Below the pieces are notes generated by a model. It had not been told where the DNA came from and searched no databases. It was given only the letters and a program-made list of their open reading frames with translations. Made by a program: the position numbers and the translations under genes. From NCBI GenBank assembly GCA_030068145.1, contig JAPJBO010000650.1, positions 62,001-126,000 on the forward strand: DNA of 64,000 nucleotides. The letters are read 5' to 3'. Within the stretch, counting starts at the first letter, position 1, and each line of letters starts with the position of its first letter. Shown here in pieces: positions 50,026-61,114 of the stretch. The stretch comes from Diplonema papillatum (lineage: Eukaryota > Euglenozoa > Diplonemea > Diplonemida > Diplonemidae).

Positions 50026-50459
50026 TCCTATTTTTTATACTTGAAGTATCCTGCAAAGAGCAGCAGGGGCAAGGTCAGTTGTAGCTACACACGAGAGTTT
50101 TCCCTCCCCGTTCCAGCATTGTTGTGTTGCGGGGGGGTGGTCTCGTTCTGCAGTGGGGGGGGGGAGAAAAGTAACTGAACGCGCAGAAAGAAATTGTACG
50201 TCTCGTTGGAATCACAACGGGGTTTGTTTGGCGCATCAGGTTGCTTTTTTTTTGCCACGAGGCCCGGTCGAGAGACACTATCGCCACAACTCCAATATCA
50301 AAGGAGATAAATGTGCACTAGCCCACATAGGTAAACGCGGGTCTATCTGGGTTTAGTGGCGGGCGTAAGCGTACTCAGAGCAACATCGAATCTGATATGG
50401 GGCGTCTTCACCCTACGGGTATGCACACCGGAGCTAGGTTCAACTTTTTTAGTACTAGC

Positions 50460-50604
50460 TATCTTGCGGGTTGCCCTTCAGTTTTTTTTGTGTTTTGATG
50501 GTTGATCAGAATTCCTTACCTGATAATGACACAGGGTGAATACAAGTGGGAAAACGATCAACCGGCACGCACAAACAAAACGAAGCGCCTGTCTTTTTTG
50601 ATGT
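50460..50604 (+). repeat. F4 repeat, copy 3
   Basis: Lacks the AATGTATTGTGCAGGC segment but keeps TGGTTGATCAGAATTC, GGGAAAACGATCAACCGGCA and AAGCGCCTGTCTTTTTT. Confidence 0.75.
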
Positions 50605-51045
50605 AAAACGTGAGGCCGAATGCCACCATCTCTCGAGGAGCTCGTGACCGGGTGAATAGGCAGTTTCAACACTATGGCCAGACACCTCATGAACCCAAGA
50701 AACAACTCGGGCCCCTTCCCATCCCATGGTCGCGCTGTTTCGCTTCAAGCAAGCGGCCGCAACTCTTCAACAAGTGTTATCCTCTCTGTTACAAAAAGAA
50801 TACTTAACCACATACGGACGAACTGTGCCATATGGCGTAGTTAATCAAGTTAATTCGCGGGTACATCTGCAAGAGGCCACGGGTGCCCGGGGTCCTGAAA
50901 ACGGAAACACAAAACGGTTCCCATTTTTGACCTACGAAACCCCCTCTTGAGTATGGCCCAAGGCTTGCCCGGAAAAGTCCAGTTTCTCGAAATTAACACC
51001 CTCCGTCCGTATGTGGTCAAGAAAAAATAATAATCAGTCCTCCAT

Positions 51046-51857
51046 CAGGGTTTTTTCTGGGGTGGGCTCGAGTGGGGATTTTCCCCACTCCAGATTCTTG
51101 GCGAAAATCTGAGTGGGCTGGAGTGGGTTTTTTTTTTCTGTTCATTGCAGCATCGCCAGAAAAGCTGCGACCCCACATCGCAACGCAATCGCTCCAGAAG
51201 TGCGAAAAAAGGGGCAGAAAAAAGAAGAGAAAGGAAGAAAGAAAAAAAGACGAGACAGGCAGGAAATGCAGCACGTGTTGACAACCAACGACGAGACCCA
51301 CCTGAGAGAGTACAGAACGAGCCCCTGTGCGGCGCCGACGAAAACGAGATGACACTGGAGGAGACTCTCAACGGCTTCGTAATAGGTACCAGGAACCGGG
51401 ATGACAAGGCGGCAGAACGTGAAGTCTCCACTTGCAGTCTCCGCCATGCGGTTGGTCGCCACTTATCCCTCAGGGACGAGTGCTGTTGAGCGATCATTCA
51501 GTGTTCTCAAAGACACCCTGGATCTTTTAAGGAACCGGCTCACGAGCGGACATTTGGATATGATCCTGCGCATCCGTATCGAGGGTCCACCAGAGCTTTC
51601 GATGGTCTTTTTGGAGAAGGTTGTTGACCGTTTTGTCGAGATGGTCCCGAGCCGTCGCCTAAACTTTGTGCAGGCGAAGGCCAAACCGGCCTAATAGGCA
51701 CCAGGAGAACGTCATACTAAGCTGCCTTGGGGGAAAAGCCCGCAGCCAGCACCACAAAGCTCAATTTGCGTGGATTGCTTGGCAATTCGGCTCTGAAAAC
51801 GCGTCGAAAAGTTTCCCCACTCCAGCTCGAAAATTTGAAATCCTAGAAAAAACCCTG
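51046..51857 (+). mobile_element. hAT-type transposon, internally deleted
   Basis: Starts CAGGGTTTTTTCTGGGG and ends CTAGAAAAAACCCTG; the CAGGG terminus is typical of hAT elements. Sub-terminal GTGGGGATTTTCCCCACTCC on the left is echoed by TTTCCCCACTCCAGC near the right end. Flanking 8-mers (TCCTCCAT and TGGCATCA) do not match, so no target duplication is visible. At 812 bp it is too short for a full transposase and carries only its C-terminal part. Confidence 0.65.
51145..51694 (+). pseudogene. hAT transposase C-terminal (dimerisation) remnant
   Basis: The frame 51401-51694 contains RLVATYPSGTSAVERSFSVL and LRNRLTSGHLDMILRIRIEG, the conserved hAT C-terminal dimerisation block (S-x-x-x-ER-x-FS). 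A preceding frame (from 51145) is basic and ends in an acidic, protein-like GADENEMTLEETLNGFVIG; it may be the upstream part separated by a shift or intron near 51400. The BED finger and first two catalytic Asp regions are absent. Confidence 0.65.
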
Positions 51858-52127
51858 TGGCATCACAAAAAAAAAAAATAAAAAAAAATGGGGGGTTCAC
51901 TTCAAATTTGAAGTTCAAAAGAAGAGTGGCGCGTCGTGCATTTGTTTCCATCTCCACGTGTGTCCAAGTGAACGTCGCTTGCCGCGTGCACGAAAGAGCC
52001 GACAAATGTGCTGTGCGTACTTCATCAACCCTGGGCGCTTACTGCAAAGGGCTCCCAAAGAGAACACGGAGAAGTGTCGGACATACGTCACCTAGCCGGT
52101 TAGTTTTTACGGTTGGTTGTTACACGG

Positions 52128-52320
52128 TCCAGCTCCAGAAGCTGGAGCTGGTCCAGCTCCAGAAGCTGGAGCTAAAGCTGGAGCTAAAGCTGGAGCTAAA
52201 GCTGGAGCTAAAGCTGGAGCTAAAGCTGGAGCTAAAGCTGGAGCTAAAGCTGGAGCTAAAGCTGGTGCTAAAGCTGGAGCTAAAGCTTGATCTAAAGCTG
52301 GAGCTAAAGCTGGACTTAAG
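52128..52320 (+). repeat. 12-bp tandem array within an F9-related repeat
   Basis: About 13 units of GCTGGAGCTAAA, preceded by two copies of GTCCAGCTCCAGAAGCTGGA. It begins ACACGGTCCAGCTCCAG, so it appears to be an F9 terminus whose inner end expanded by slippage. Poly-(LKLE) and poly-(APAL) frames are artefacts. Confidence 0.85.
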
Positions 52321-52845
52321 CCGTAGAAGATCGCAGATCTTAGTATATTCATATATCCGAAGAACACCTAACACTTGTAAAATTGTGATAAACACTTGTG
52401 CCAAACACACTGAATCACCGCCCGACCGTTCTACTTTCGATATTTGCATCACGCGACGGTGAAGACGAAGCAGCAGACGGAGCCAATATACGCAGTAAGA
52501 GGATGATGTATTAAAGTGTAGTGGGGCGACCGGATACTCCCCGGAGAGATGGTCCCTGCACTCTAACTCGTCTCTCTCTCTCTCTAAAGCTTTTGTACAC
52601 GTGTTTTTGGCTGTATCGTACCCGCTTTTCGGGTGTGACTCGCCTCTCTAACTCAGCTTCTGAGGCTGGACTCCACCGTGTAAACGAGGCACGTCGGCTC
52701 AGGTGGTGACAAGTACACTGCGCGTCCTTTGAAACCCCCCCGCCCTTGTTTTTCTCTCTCCACCTTGTCCTCCTCTTGGCACAAGGCCGCTCTCAGAAGA
52801 AACGACCCGGGACATTTTCTGGCTGGCCGCCATGCGGTACCGAGG

Positions 52846-53012
52846 AGCCAGACAGTCACCCACTACGGCACCATACTGAGGAGGTCCCCGTATGTAAGGC
52901 ATGTGGATGAAGGTCGCAACCACCCAACGACCAGCAACAAAGGACATCTTCCCGAAGTCACCCGGAGACTCTAAAACCTCGGAGCCTCAAGCGAACGTTC
53001 ACTCCTAAAAAA
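52846..53012 (+). repeat. F2, long form, copy 2 (diverged)
   Basis: AGACAGTCACCCACTACGGC, ACCATACTGAGGAGG and the terminal module GGAGACTCTAAAACCTCGGA / GCCTCAAGCGAACGTTCACT. Confidence 0.75.
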
Positions 53013-55100
53013 TGGGTGGTTTGGGTCCAGGGTGAAGTGCAGTGCGCGGCTGGGTTGACCGATCCCTACGGGTTAACTGCAAGCCCACGACAGAGGAGCG
53101 AGGGCAGTAAGAGCACTGATCTGCATCGGTGTGGAGACAGTTGAGACCGCGGCGGAAGTGTTGCCCCACGAACAGACGCCGCGGCAACGCGAGACTCATC
53201 AGTCTCGCCGAACGCCTGAGCCTGCTGTCTGAGCCGGATAGTAGGGAGGGGCAGAAGGAATCTCATTGGACCATTCATGCGCGTCTTTAATCAGAAGACG
53301 AGGCATTTTGGCTACCCGACGAAAGTCAGTACCTCCCGCCGCTTACCCGCGCATGACCTGATCTCTCGGCGTTGACATTCAAGGCATTCGGCAGAACTAG
53401 CTTTCCACTCGCCACGGCGGGCGGTAGACTCGTTGGACCGCTACAGTGGACCCCCCGGCTGCAGCGGATCCACACAAGTAAACAGCCCGCCCTCCTCTCC
53501 TCCCCCCGAGGGAGAGAGAACGAACGAAGACACACGCGAAACTATTTATTTAACGACGAGAAGACGCTTCGACCGTTCCCCCCCCCCTCCCCTCGATAGA
53601 CCCGTATAGACGCCACGCAGGCGATTCATTGCAGTCCTAGGAAACAGGGTACGAGCTGGCGAGTGCAGCGCAAGTGCCTCGGAAGGAGCGCGAGCCTGCC
53701 AAAATCAGCCTGATGGCCAGGCAACGATGCGCAATCCATCGAAAAAGAGCGCACAGGCTGTCGCCGTGACATCGTCGTTAATCCGCATACACCATGTTGT
53801 CCTTTACTTTGAAGCCCTTGCGAAAGTGCTTCCCCTCGAGAGCAGAATTATTACAGGTTCCTGTTTGAGGGAAACCCCGGGGCTGACAGTCTGGGACAGT
53901 CTTTCGACGAAGGACCCACGGGTGTGCGCTTAAAGCTGGCTGTGTTGAGGGTGCACACCTATGAGTATGCTAACTCGGATCTGGAACTAGTCCATGGGAT
54001 AGGAACGGTCTTGACTTCTGCATTTTCATTGGCACATGACCGATTTATTTTGCATTTGCTCCAAGTCTTTCGAGCATGTGGTATGTCATTCTTACTCCAT
54101 CTAATCGTTCATGTGAACACCGCCATTTGAGATTATCGAGGCGAGGTCTTGCCAGATTAGTTAGCCTGTGTTTTTTTAATCTGCGATGAAGGTTGTTCGG
54201 GGGCCGGGGACGCACCAACTTCCAAGAGGGTCGCGTGTGTGTGTGGAGGGGAGGGACCCGGGGGGTAATATGACGCCGTTCGACCGTCGAACTTTGATAC
54301 ACGCACCACTCCGTTTCTATCCATTATTATTGTTTGATTCCCCACCTCCCACTTGTTCTCCGTTTTTGGAGAAACAAGAAGGAAAAAACAAAAGAAGAAG
54401 ATATCAACGCAAAAGGAAAAAAAATTCTCTCGCCCTCTCTTTTCTCTGTTCTTCGACCTGTGTGTGTTTTTTTCCTTTTTGAATTTCGTTTTTCTTGTTT
54501 TCCTGTTCTTTTGTTCTCCCTCCCTCTTTGTCAAAACCTTCCTTTTTTTTCTTCTTTTCCACCTCGAACGAGCTTTTGCTCGGTCGGTTTTTGGTCTGGG
54601 GTTTCACATTTCCTATTGGCCCTTTTGTTGTGTTCTTCTTCCGTCATGTTTTCCATCAGTACAGAGATAGGTTGAAGGGGGGCGGCGAAACGAGAAACGC
54701 GCAGAGGAATTCGCTTGGCAAGAACTGTGGTTTCTTCACACAGTAGCCACGTACTTGTTTTGTCGCAAGCCGTTCGTTCGTTTCTTCTTGAAAGTATGCA
54801 AATACCGCAGAGAATAGCTGGACTATACCTCACACGGTTGCAGGGAAAGGGCGCACGCAAGGCCGAAAGACATCACAGGCTGCTTTCAGCTGCGGGCTCC
54901 CTGCCGCTCTTGATTTTTGCCCCTGCAAAGCAGTGTCGACCATTTTTTTTCTTTTCCTCTGCACCCCGCACCTACTCTGGAAAAAGGGGGGGGGGCCGGG
55001 AGTGCCCTTCTTCGACTCGTGCTTTTTTTTATTTTTAGAGTGACAAACGCGGGTTTTGTCTCCCGCACCTTCGAACACGGCTTTTCTTTTGATTAAACAC
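53013..55100. other. No gene recognised
   Basis: Mixed unique DNA with pyrimidine-rich tracts (54420-54680). ORFs on both strands are short or low-complexity. Confidence 0.35.
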
Positions 55101-55105
55101 CTGCT

Positions 55106-55435
55106 TTGTTGGAAATACTCGAGAATGCAGGTGTAAAGTCTCACATACGATACTCAGGTCTGGGTTCAGTGCCGGGCGCAAGAAGAAGAAGAAGAGGAAG
55201 AAGAAAACGGCCGCTCCTGGTCCAGGAACGTGACGGCCAACCACAGCTTGCAAAGCTTGAGTCGGAGACACCACAGTGCCACAACCCCGTCCGCTCTGCC
55301 CTGTGGCTGACCGTCTCGACGAGCTTGTGTTCGGCGCAAGCGCCTAGCCCCAAAGGTGCGCCACGCCTTGATGCTTTAGTTTGGTCAATCGGTAGCCACT
55401 TGACCCACTGGGTGGGTCTCTCGAGTATTTTCGGG
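55106..55435. repeat. AAATACTCGA-type TIR pair enclosing an F5 repeat
   Basis: GGAAATACTCGAGAATGC at the left and GGTCTCTCGAGTATTTTC at the right are inverted copies over about 12 bp. An F5 copy (55202-55408) fills most of the interior. Either the TIR element received an F5 insertion or F5 is its normal body; other F5 copies lack these ends, which favours insertion. Confidence 0.45.
55202..55408 (+). repeat. F5 SINE-like repeat, copy 2
   Basis: GCTCCTGGTCCAGGAACGTG, CAACCACAGCTTGCAAAGCT, TCTCGACGAGCTTGTGTTC, GCCACGCCTTGATGCTTTAG, GGTAGCCACTTGACC. Confidence 0.85.
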
Positions 55436-55798
55436 GTTTTTTTTTTGTTTTCCTGTTCGTCCTTCTCCTTTGTGCCGTCTGTTATTTTTCTTCTTTTTTT
55501 TTGGTTTTGCATTTTTTTTTTCTTTTTTTTTCTGTCGTTGTTCTTTCTTTCTCCCGACCTGCCCTCTCCCGGTTGCGCCAGTATCGGCGTCATCATCTAC
55601 ACCGTGGCTGTCACCGCGTCGGTAGGGTAAGGTAGTAGTGAGGCGACCGGAAGCTCCCTGGAGAGATGGTCCCTGCACTCTAACTCGTCTCCCTGACTTT
55701 CTCGGAAATGGTCAGCGCGGTAGCGATGACTGAGAGAGAACACGCGCAGGCGGGTGGGGAGAGGCCCTGGGTCTGCTCAGGCGTTTCTTTCTCTTTTT

Positions 55799-55952
55799 AG
55801 CCACATGCAAGGTGCGAGGAAACTGACCCGAGTAGGACCCCTCCGATCATGATCAATCGCCCCCTGAAGCCACGTCCAGGATTTGAGTTCAGGGTAGTGC
55901 GGTCAACGAAAGGTCAAGGGTTCCCTTCACCTTTCTCCTACTCTCGCGGTTT
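55799..55952 (+). repeat. F6 repeat, copy 2
   Basis: Partner of 41040-41206. It is preceded by an F11 copy (55665-55790: GGTCCCTGCACTCTAACTCG, TCAGCGCGGTAGCGATGACT). Confidence 0.8.
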
Positions 55953-57079
55953 ATAGTTTTAAGCAGCACTTGCACGTGATCGATAGAGCTTGAATCAAGT
56001 TCCCACTGAGAGAGAATGACACTTCTGGTGGAAGAAGAGGATCACAGTTGTCGCCTGGCGGCAAGTAGGACCCTGTTGTGAAAAGTTGTCAAGAAAAATA
56101 AACATCGAAAGAAAACGAAAGAAAAGGGGACGGGAAGTATCATGCTGCAGCCCAGAAAAAAACAGCAGAAACAGTCTAAAGGAAATAACAAAAAAGCTAA
56201 CCCAAACAACACCTGCTGGTAGTGAAACCCTGCCACAAGGTAACAACCGTCTCCGAGTAGGATAGCCTGACGCTCTGGCGTCGGTAACAAAAAAAGGAAA
56301 AGGAAAAATAAACAGTCCAACAGAAAAAAGAAACGCGCACATAAAACTATTGGAAGGACATCAAACTGCACGCCCGTACGAGAATGTCGGCAACGGGAAT
56401 AGTACTTGCAGGGTCCCTCGTGCATCGTCTTTCTCACCCGCCTTCTGCAACACGAAGCGGTCTCAGCAGCTCGTCTCATTTTCTGTTCGTACTTGTCCAG
56501 GGCTCCATCCCCGTGCTAGCTTTGCCGCCGCGTGTCGCCTGGCGGCGTTGAGGCCCACATTCAACAAGCAGCTGAAAACACAAAAGAATCAGGGTTCAAA
56601 CAGCCACTTGGCGGAGGCACACAGACGCAGTCCAGGTCCGTCGACCCGTCGAGGACTCGCGCCATTCCCCGCCCAAGTTTTCTTCTTGAAAGTGTACTAA
56701 TCCGGCAGGGAATACTTGACTAGGCTTCTTGAGTTTGTGCAAACCAAGGTTGCGGGAGTCGGGGGGAACCTAACATATAACCTAAAGCAGGACCGATCCC
56801 CCCTACCTTATCGTGGGGAAAAAGCGAAGAACGAAGTTCTTTTTTCCGTCTGTCTCGTCAAGTGCTGAGACTCAACTATTCCCTGTTGGAACCTATGCCC
56901 ATCCTGGGCCACGCACTTTTTTGCGCCCCCCTCCAGCGTACCCTGTAGTACCGCAGCGCCTCCTGCGAATTACCAGTCGGAAGAAGAACATTTCAGTTAC
57001 CTGAGAACGTTGAGGTCTTTGTGCTGGGAAACGAGCCAACGGGCGATCAACTGCGCATGGGGGTCGTTTTCCCTGTATC

Positions 57080-57261
57080 ACACGGTGAGGTCCAGCCTCA
57101 GAAGCTGGAGCTTGAGAAGGTGTGCCCGAGTCACACCCGAAAAGCAGATGTGCCTCAACCAAAAACGCGTGAAAATCTACACCCGAAAAGCGGGGGTGAC
57201 ACCCGCTATCTAACTCCAGCTTCAACTCCAGCATTTGAGGCTGAGGGGGACTCCACCGTGT
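57080..57261 (+). mobile_element. F9 MITE, complete copy
   Basis: 182 bp bounded by ACACGGTGAGGTCCAGCCTC and an inverted end GACTCCACCGTGT, with a second inner inverted pair (AGCTGGAGCT / AACTCCAGCTT). Internal ACACCCGAAAAGC repeats. Non-coding. Relatives at 41594-41750 and 52635-52684, and the expanded form at 52128. Confidence 0.7.
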
Positions 57262-57408
57262 TGCACGTTTTCTCTTGTTTGTGTTAGCTTTCTCATGCGC
57301 AGCGTATACAGTGCTCCCTCCAAAGAACTATGCGGCGAAACAGTCTCAAAAAAAGGGGGGGAACCGAAAAAAGAAATCGCCCTTCGGGATCGACGGTGAC
57401 ACAAAAAC

Positions 57409-57583
57409 CTATGTGGACAATGGCCGAAACCACCAATGACCAACTACCAAGGTACCCACCGATCCTCTTACCTCGTGTAACCACCACTCTTACGACACTC
57501 AGAGCACAAAGGATATCTTCCCATAACGACGAAGGTCACCCGGAGACTTTAAAACCCCGGAGTTTCAAGCGAACTTTCACTTG
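57409..57583 (+). repeat. F2, long form, copy 3
   Basis: Nearly identical to 22645-22826 over about 175 bp, the closest pair of dispersed repeats in the window, so one of the two is recent. Confidence 0.9.
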
Positions 57584-57975
57584 TGTCAGTAGGGAATCGC
57601 CTAGTGCTTTGTTGGTATGAAATGCCCACCCAATGGGCTGCACATATAGGGAAAAAGGAGGAAAATAAAGCACCTTCTACAAGCAAAGTGAAGCTGCAAC
57701 CCCCCAGTCTTTTTTAGCTTTCCTAGTCAGCACCTTTCTTCTTTTGCTTGCGCCTTCGCAGCCTCAGAAAAAAAGCCGACGTTTCTTGTCTCTGGGATTT
57801 CTTGCCAGAGTTGTCCCACCCCCCCCTACAGCAGCGGCCGCAACAGTCGTCTTCGTCAGCCTAGCTCCGTTCTGTGGCCGTGCTGTGGTGTGTGGCGGCA
57901 GCGCAGCGGATCGGGGGGAATGCTTCTCCTCGGCTCGCACGCTCCGCCCGCCGACCGAAAGAAGAAAGAAGAAAA

Positions 57976-58172
57976 AGGCCGTTCCTGGTCCAGGAACGTG
58001 ACGGTCAACCACAGCTTGCAAAACTTGAGTCGGAGGCAGCACAGTGCCACAAGCCCGTCCGCTCTGCCCTGTGGCTGACCGTCTCGACGAGCTTGTGTTC
58101 AGCGCAAGCTCCAAGCCCCAAGGTGCACCATGCCTTGATGCTTTAGTTTGGGAAATCGGTAGCCACTTGACC
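57976..58172 (+). repeat. F5 SINE-like repeat, copy 3
   Basis: As 55202-55408, with small deletions; preceded by a purine-rich AAGAAGAAAG tract, as are the other copies. Confidence 0.85.
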
Positions 58173-58563
58173 TGTAGGCCCGTGGCTCTGCCACCGCCGA
58201 CCGAAAAAGAAAAAAGAAAAACAGAAATGAGATCGAAAACACGAAAGAAGAATCCTGCAGGATACTAGCTTCGGGGGAGTTTTTCTGGTTCGAGACCCAC
58301 AGAAACTCGTCGACCCTTGAAGAAATGGAACTCCAAAAGAAACAGCTCTTCACTCGCACAAGTACGGTTACTGCAACATAGAGTCAAACCAATGATGATG
58401 ATGTGAAGAGGGAGTTGTTTTCGTTTAACGCAGTGCCCTATTCTTACGGATGGCTGGATTGCGCAGGTAAACCGCTACGGTTTGCGGTGACGAGCTTCTC
58501 ATTTCCTCCGACATTCCACGTATGGTAACGAAGAAAAGAAGAAGAAGAAAAAGAAAAAAGAAA

Positions 58564-58742
58564 AAGGCCGCTCCTGGTCCAGGAACGTGACGGTCAACCA
58601 CAGCTTGCAAAGCTTGAGTCGGAGGCAGCACAAAGCCACAACCCCGTCCGCTCTGCCCTGCGGCTGACCGTCTCGACGAGCTTGTGTTCAGCGCGAGCGC
58701 CAAGCCCCAAGGTGCGCCACGCCTTGATGCTTTTAGTTTGGG
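58564..58742 (+). repeat. F5 SINE-like repeat, copy 4
   Basis: Same body, truncated at its 3' end after CTTTTAGTTTGGGCA. Preceded by an AAGAAGAAGAAAAAG tract. Confidence 0.85.
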
Positions 58743-58871
58743 CAGTGATTTATATATGGGTCTGGGGCTCGGGGCCACCCCGAGCGCGAAAAAAAAAAAT
58801 TGACTTAATTTTGGGCTGGGGGTTGGGGTAGGGCCGGGTCACTACCAACCGGGATCAGCGGGGGTGAGGGA

Positions 58872-58950
58872 CGAAGCCATGGCGAAGCCATGGCGAAGTC
58901 ATGGCGAAAGCCATGGCGAAGTCATGGCGAAAGCCATGGCGAAGCCATGG
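58872..58950. repeat. 14-15 bp repeat GAAGCCATGGCGAA
   Basis: Six or so units of GCGAAGCCATGG / GCGAAGTCATGG / GCGAAAGCCATGG in tandem. Confidence 0.9.
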
Positions 58951-59029
58951 GGGCAGGAAGAGTAAAACGGAGGCGGGGAAAGAGGAGGCAGGAGGGCCAG
59001 GGGCGGAGGGCCAAAGGGTGTGATGGGAG

Positions 59030-61098
59030 GCGAGACGTTGACTACCAAGTCTAATTAAATTTGGGATCGGAAATTGAACGTTGACTACCAATTCTAATTT
59101 AATTTGGATTCAAAATTGAACGTTGACTACCAATTCTAATTAAATTTGGATTCAAAATTGAACGTTGACTACCAATTCTAATTAAATTTGGATTCAAAAT
59201 CGAACGTTGACTACCAATTCTAATTAAATTTGGATCGGAAATTGGACGTTGACTACCAATTCTAATTAAATTTGAGATCGGAAATTGGACGTTGACTACC
59301 AATTCTAATTAAATTCAGAATCCGAAATTGGACGTTGACTACCAATTCTAATTAAATTTGGATTCAAAATCGAACGTTGACTACCAATTCTAATTAAATT
59401 TGAGATCGGAAATTGGACGTTGACTACCAATTCTAATTAAATTTGGGATCGGAAATTGAACGTTGACTACCAATTCTAATTAAATTTGGATTCAAAATTG
59501 AACGTTGACTACCAATTCTAATTAAATTTGGATTCAAAATCGAACGTTGACTACCAATTCTAATTAAATTTGAGATCGGAAATTGGACGTTGACTACCAA
59601 TTCTAATTAAATTCAGAATCCGAAATTGGACGTTGACTACCAATTCTAATTAAATTTGGATTCAAAATCGAACGTTGACTACCAATTCTAATTAAATTTG
59701 AGATCGGAAATTGGACGTTGACTACCAATTCTAATTAAATTTGGGATCGGAAATTGAACGTTGACTACCAATTCTAATTAAATTTGGATTCAAAATTGAA
59801 CGTTGACTACCAATTCTAATTAAATTTGGATTCAAAATCGAACGTTGACTACCAATTCTAATTAAATTTGAGATCGGAAATTGGACGTTGACTACCAATT
59901 CTAATTAAATTCAGAATCCGAAATTGGACGTTGACTACCAATTCTAATTAAATTTGGATTCAAAATCGAACGTTGACTACCAATTCTAATTAAATTTGAG
60001 ATCGGAAATTGATGTTGACTACCAATTCTAATTAAATTTGAGATCGGAAATTGGACGTTGACTACCAATTCTAATTAAATTCAGAATCCGAAATTGGACG
60101 TTGACTACCAATTCTAATTAAATTTGGATTCAAAATCGAACGTTGACTACCAATTCTAATTAAATTTGAGATCGGAAATTGGACGTTGACTACCAATTCT
60201 AATTAAATTTGAGATCGGAAATTAGACGTTGACTACCAATTCTAATTAAATTTGAGATCGGAAATTGGACGTTGACTACCAATTCTAATTAAATTCAGAA
60301 TCCGAAATTGGACGTTGACTACCAATTCTAATTAAATTTGGATTCAAAATTGAACGTTGACTACCAATTCTAATTAAATTTGGATTCAAAATTGAACGTT
60401 GACTACCAATTCTAATTAAATTTGAGATCGGAAATTGGACGTTGACTACCAATTCTAATTAAATTCAGAATCCGAAATTGGACGTTGACTACCAATTCTA
60501 ATTAAATTTGAGATCGGAAATTGGATGTTGACTACCAATTCTAATTAAATTTGGATTCAAAATCGAACGTTGACTACCAATTCTAATTAAATTTGAGATC
60601 GGAAATTGGACGTTGACTACCAATTCTAATTAAATTTGGAATCCGAAATTGGACGTTGACTACCAATTCTAATTAAATTTGGATTCAAAATCGAACGTTG
60701 ACTACCAATTCTAATTAAATTTGAGATCGGAAATTGGACGTTGACTACCAATTCTAATTAAATTTGAGATCGGAAATTAGACGTTGACTACCAATTCTAA
60801 TTAAATTTGAGATCGGAAATTGGACGTTGACTACCAATTCTAATTAAATTTGGAATCCGAAATTGGACGTTGACTACCAATTCTAATTAAATTTGGATTC
60901 AAAATCGAACGTTGACTACCAATTCTAATTAAATTTGAGATCGGAAATTGGATGTTGACTACCAATTCTAATTAAATTTGGATTCAAAATCGAACGTTGA
61001 CTACCAATTCTAATTAAATTTGAGATCGGAAATTGGACGTTGACTACCAATTCTAATTAAATTCAGAATCCGAAATTGGACGTTGACTACCAATTCTT
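59030..61098. repeat. 43-44 bp satellite with higher-order structure
   Basis: About 47 units, each sharing ACGTTGACTACCAATTCTAA and TTAAATT. The variable part takes five main forms (GGATTCAAAATTG, GGATTCAAAATCG, GAGATCGGAAATTGG, GGGATCGGAAATTGA, CAGAATCCGAAATTGG). In 59436-60010 the forms recur in a fixed seven-unit order with a period of about 307 bp. The array runs up to the hAT coding region, whose first ATG in context is 17 bp beyond the last unit. Confidence 0.95.
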
Positions 61099-61114
61099 CA
61101 GTCGAGCAGCTTTC

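Noticed and set aside
52107..52462. ORFs with LKLE, APAL or SSFS repeats
   Set aside because: Artefacts of the 12-bp GCTGGAGCTAAA array.
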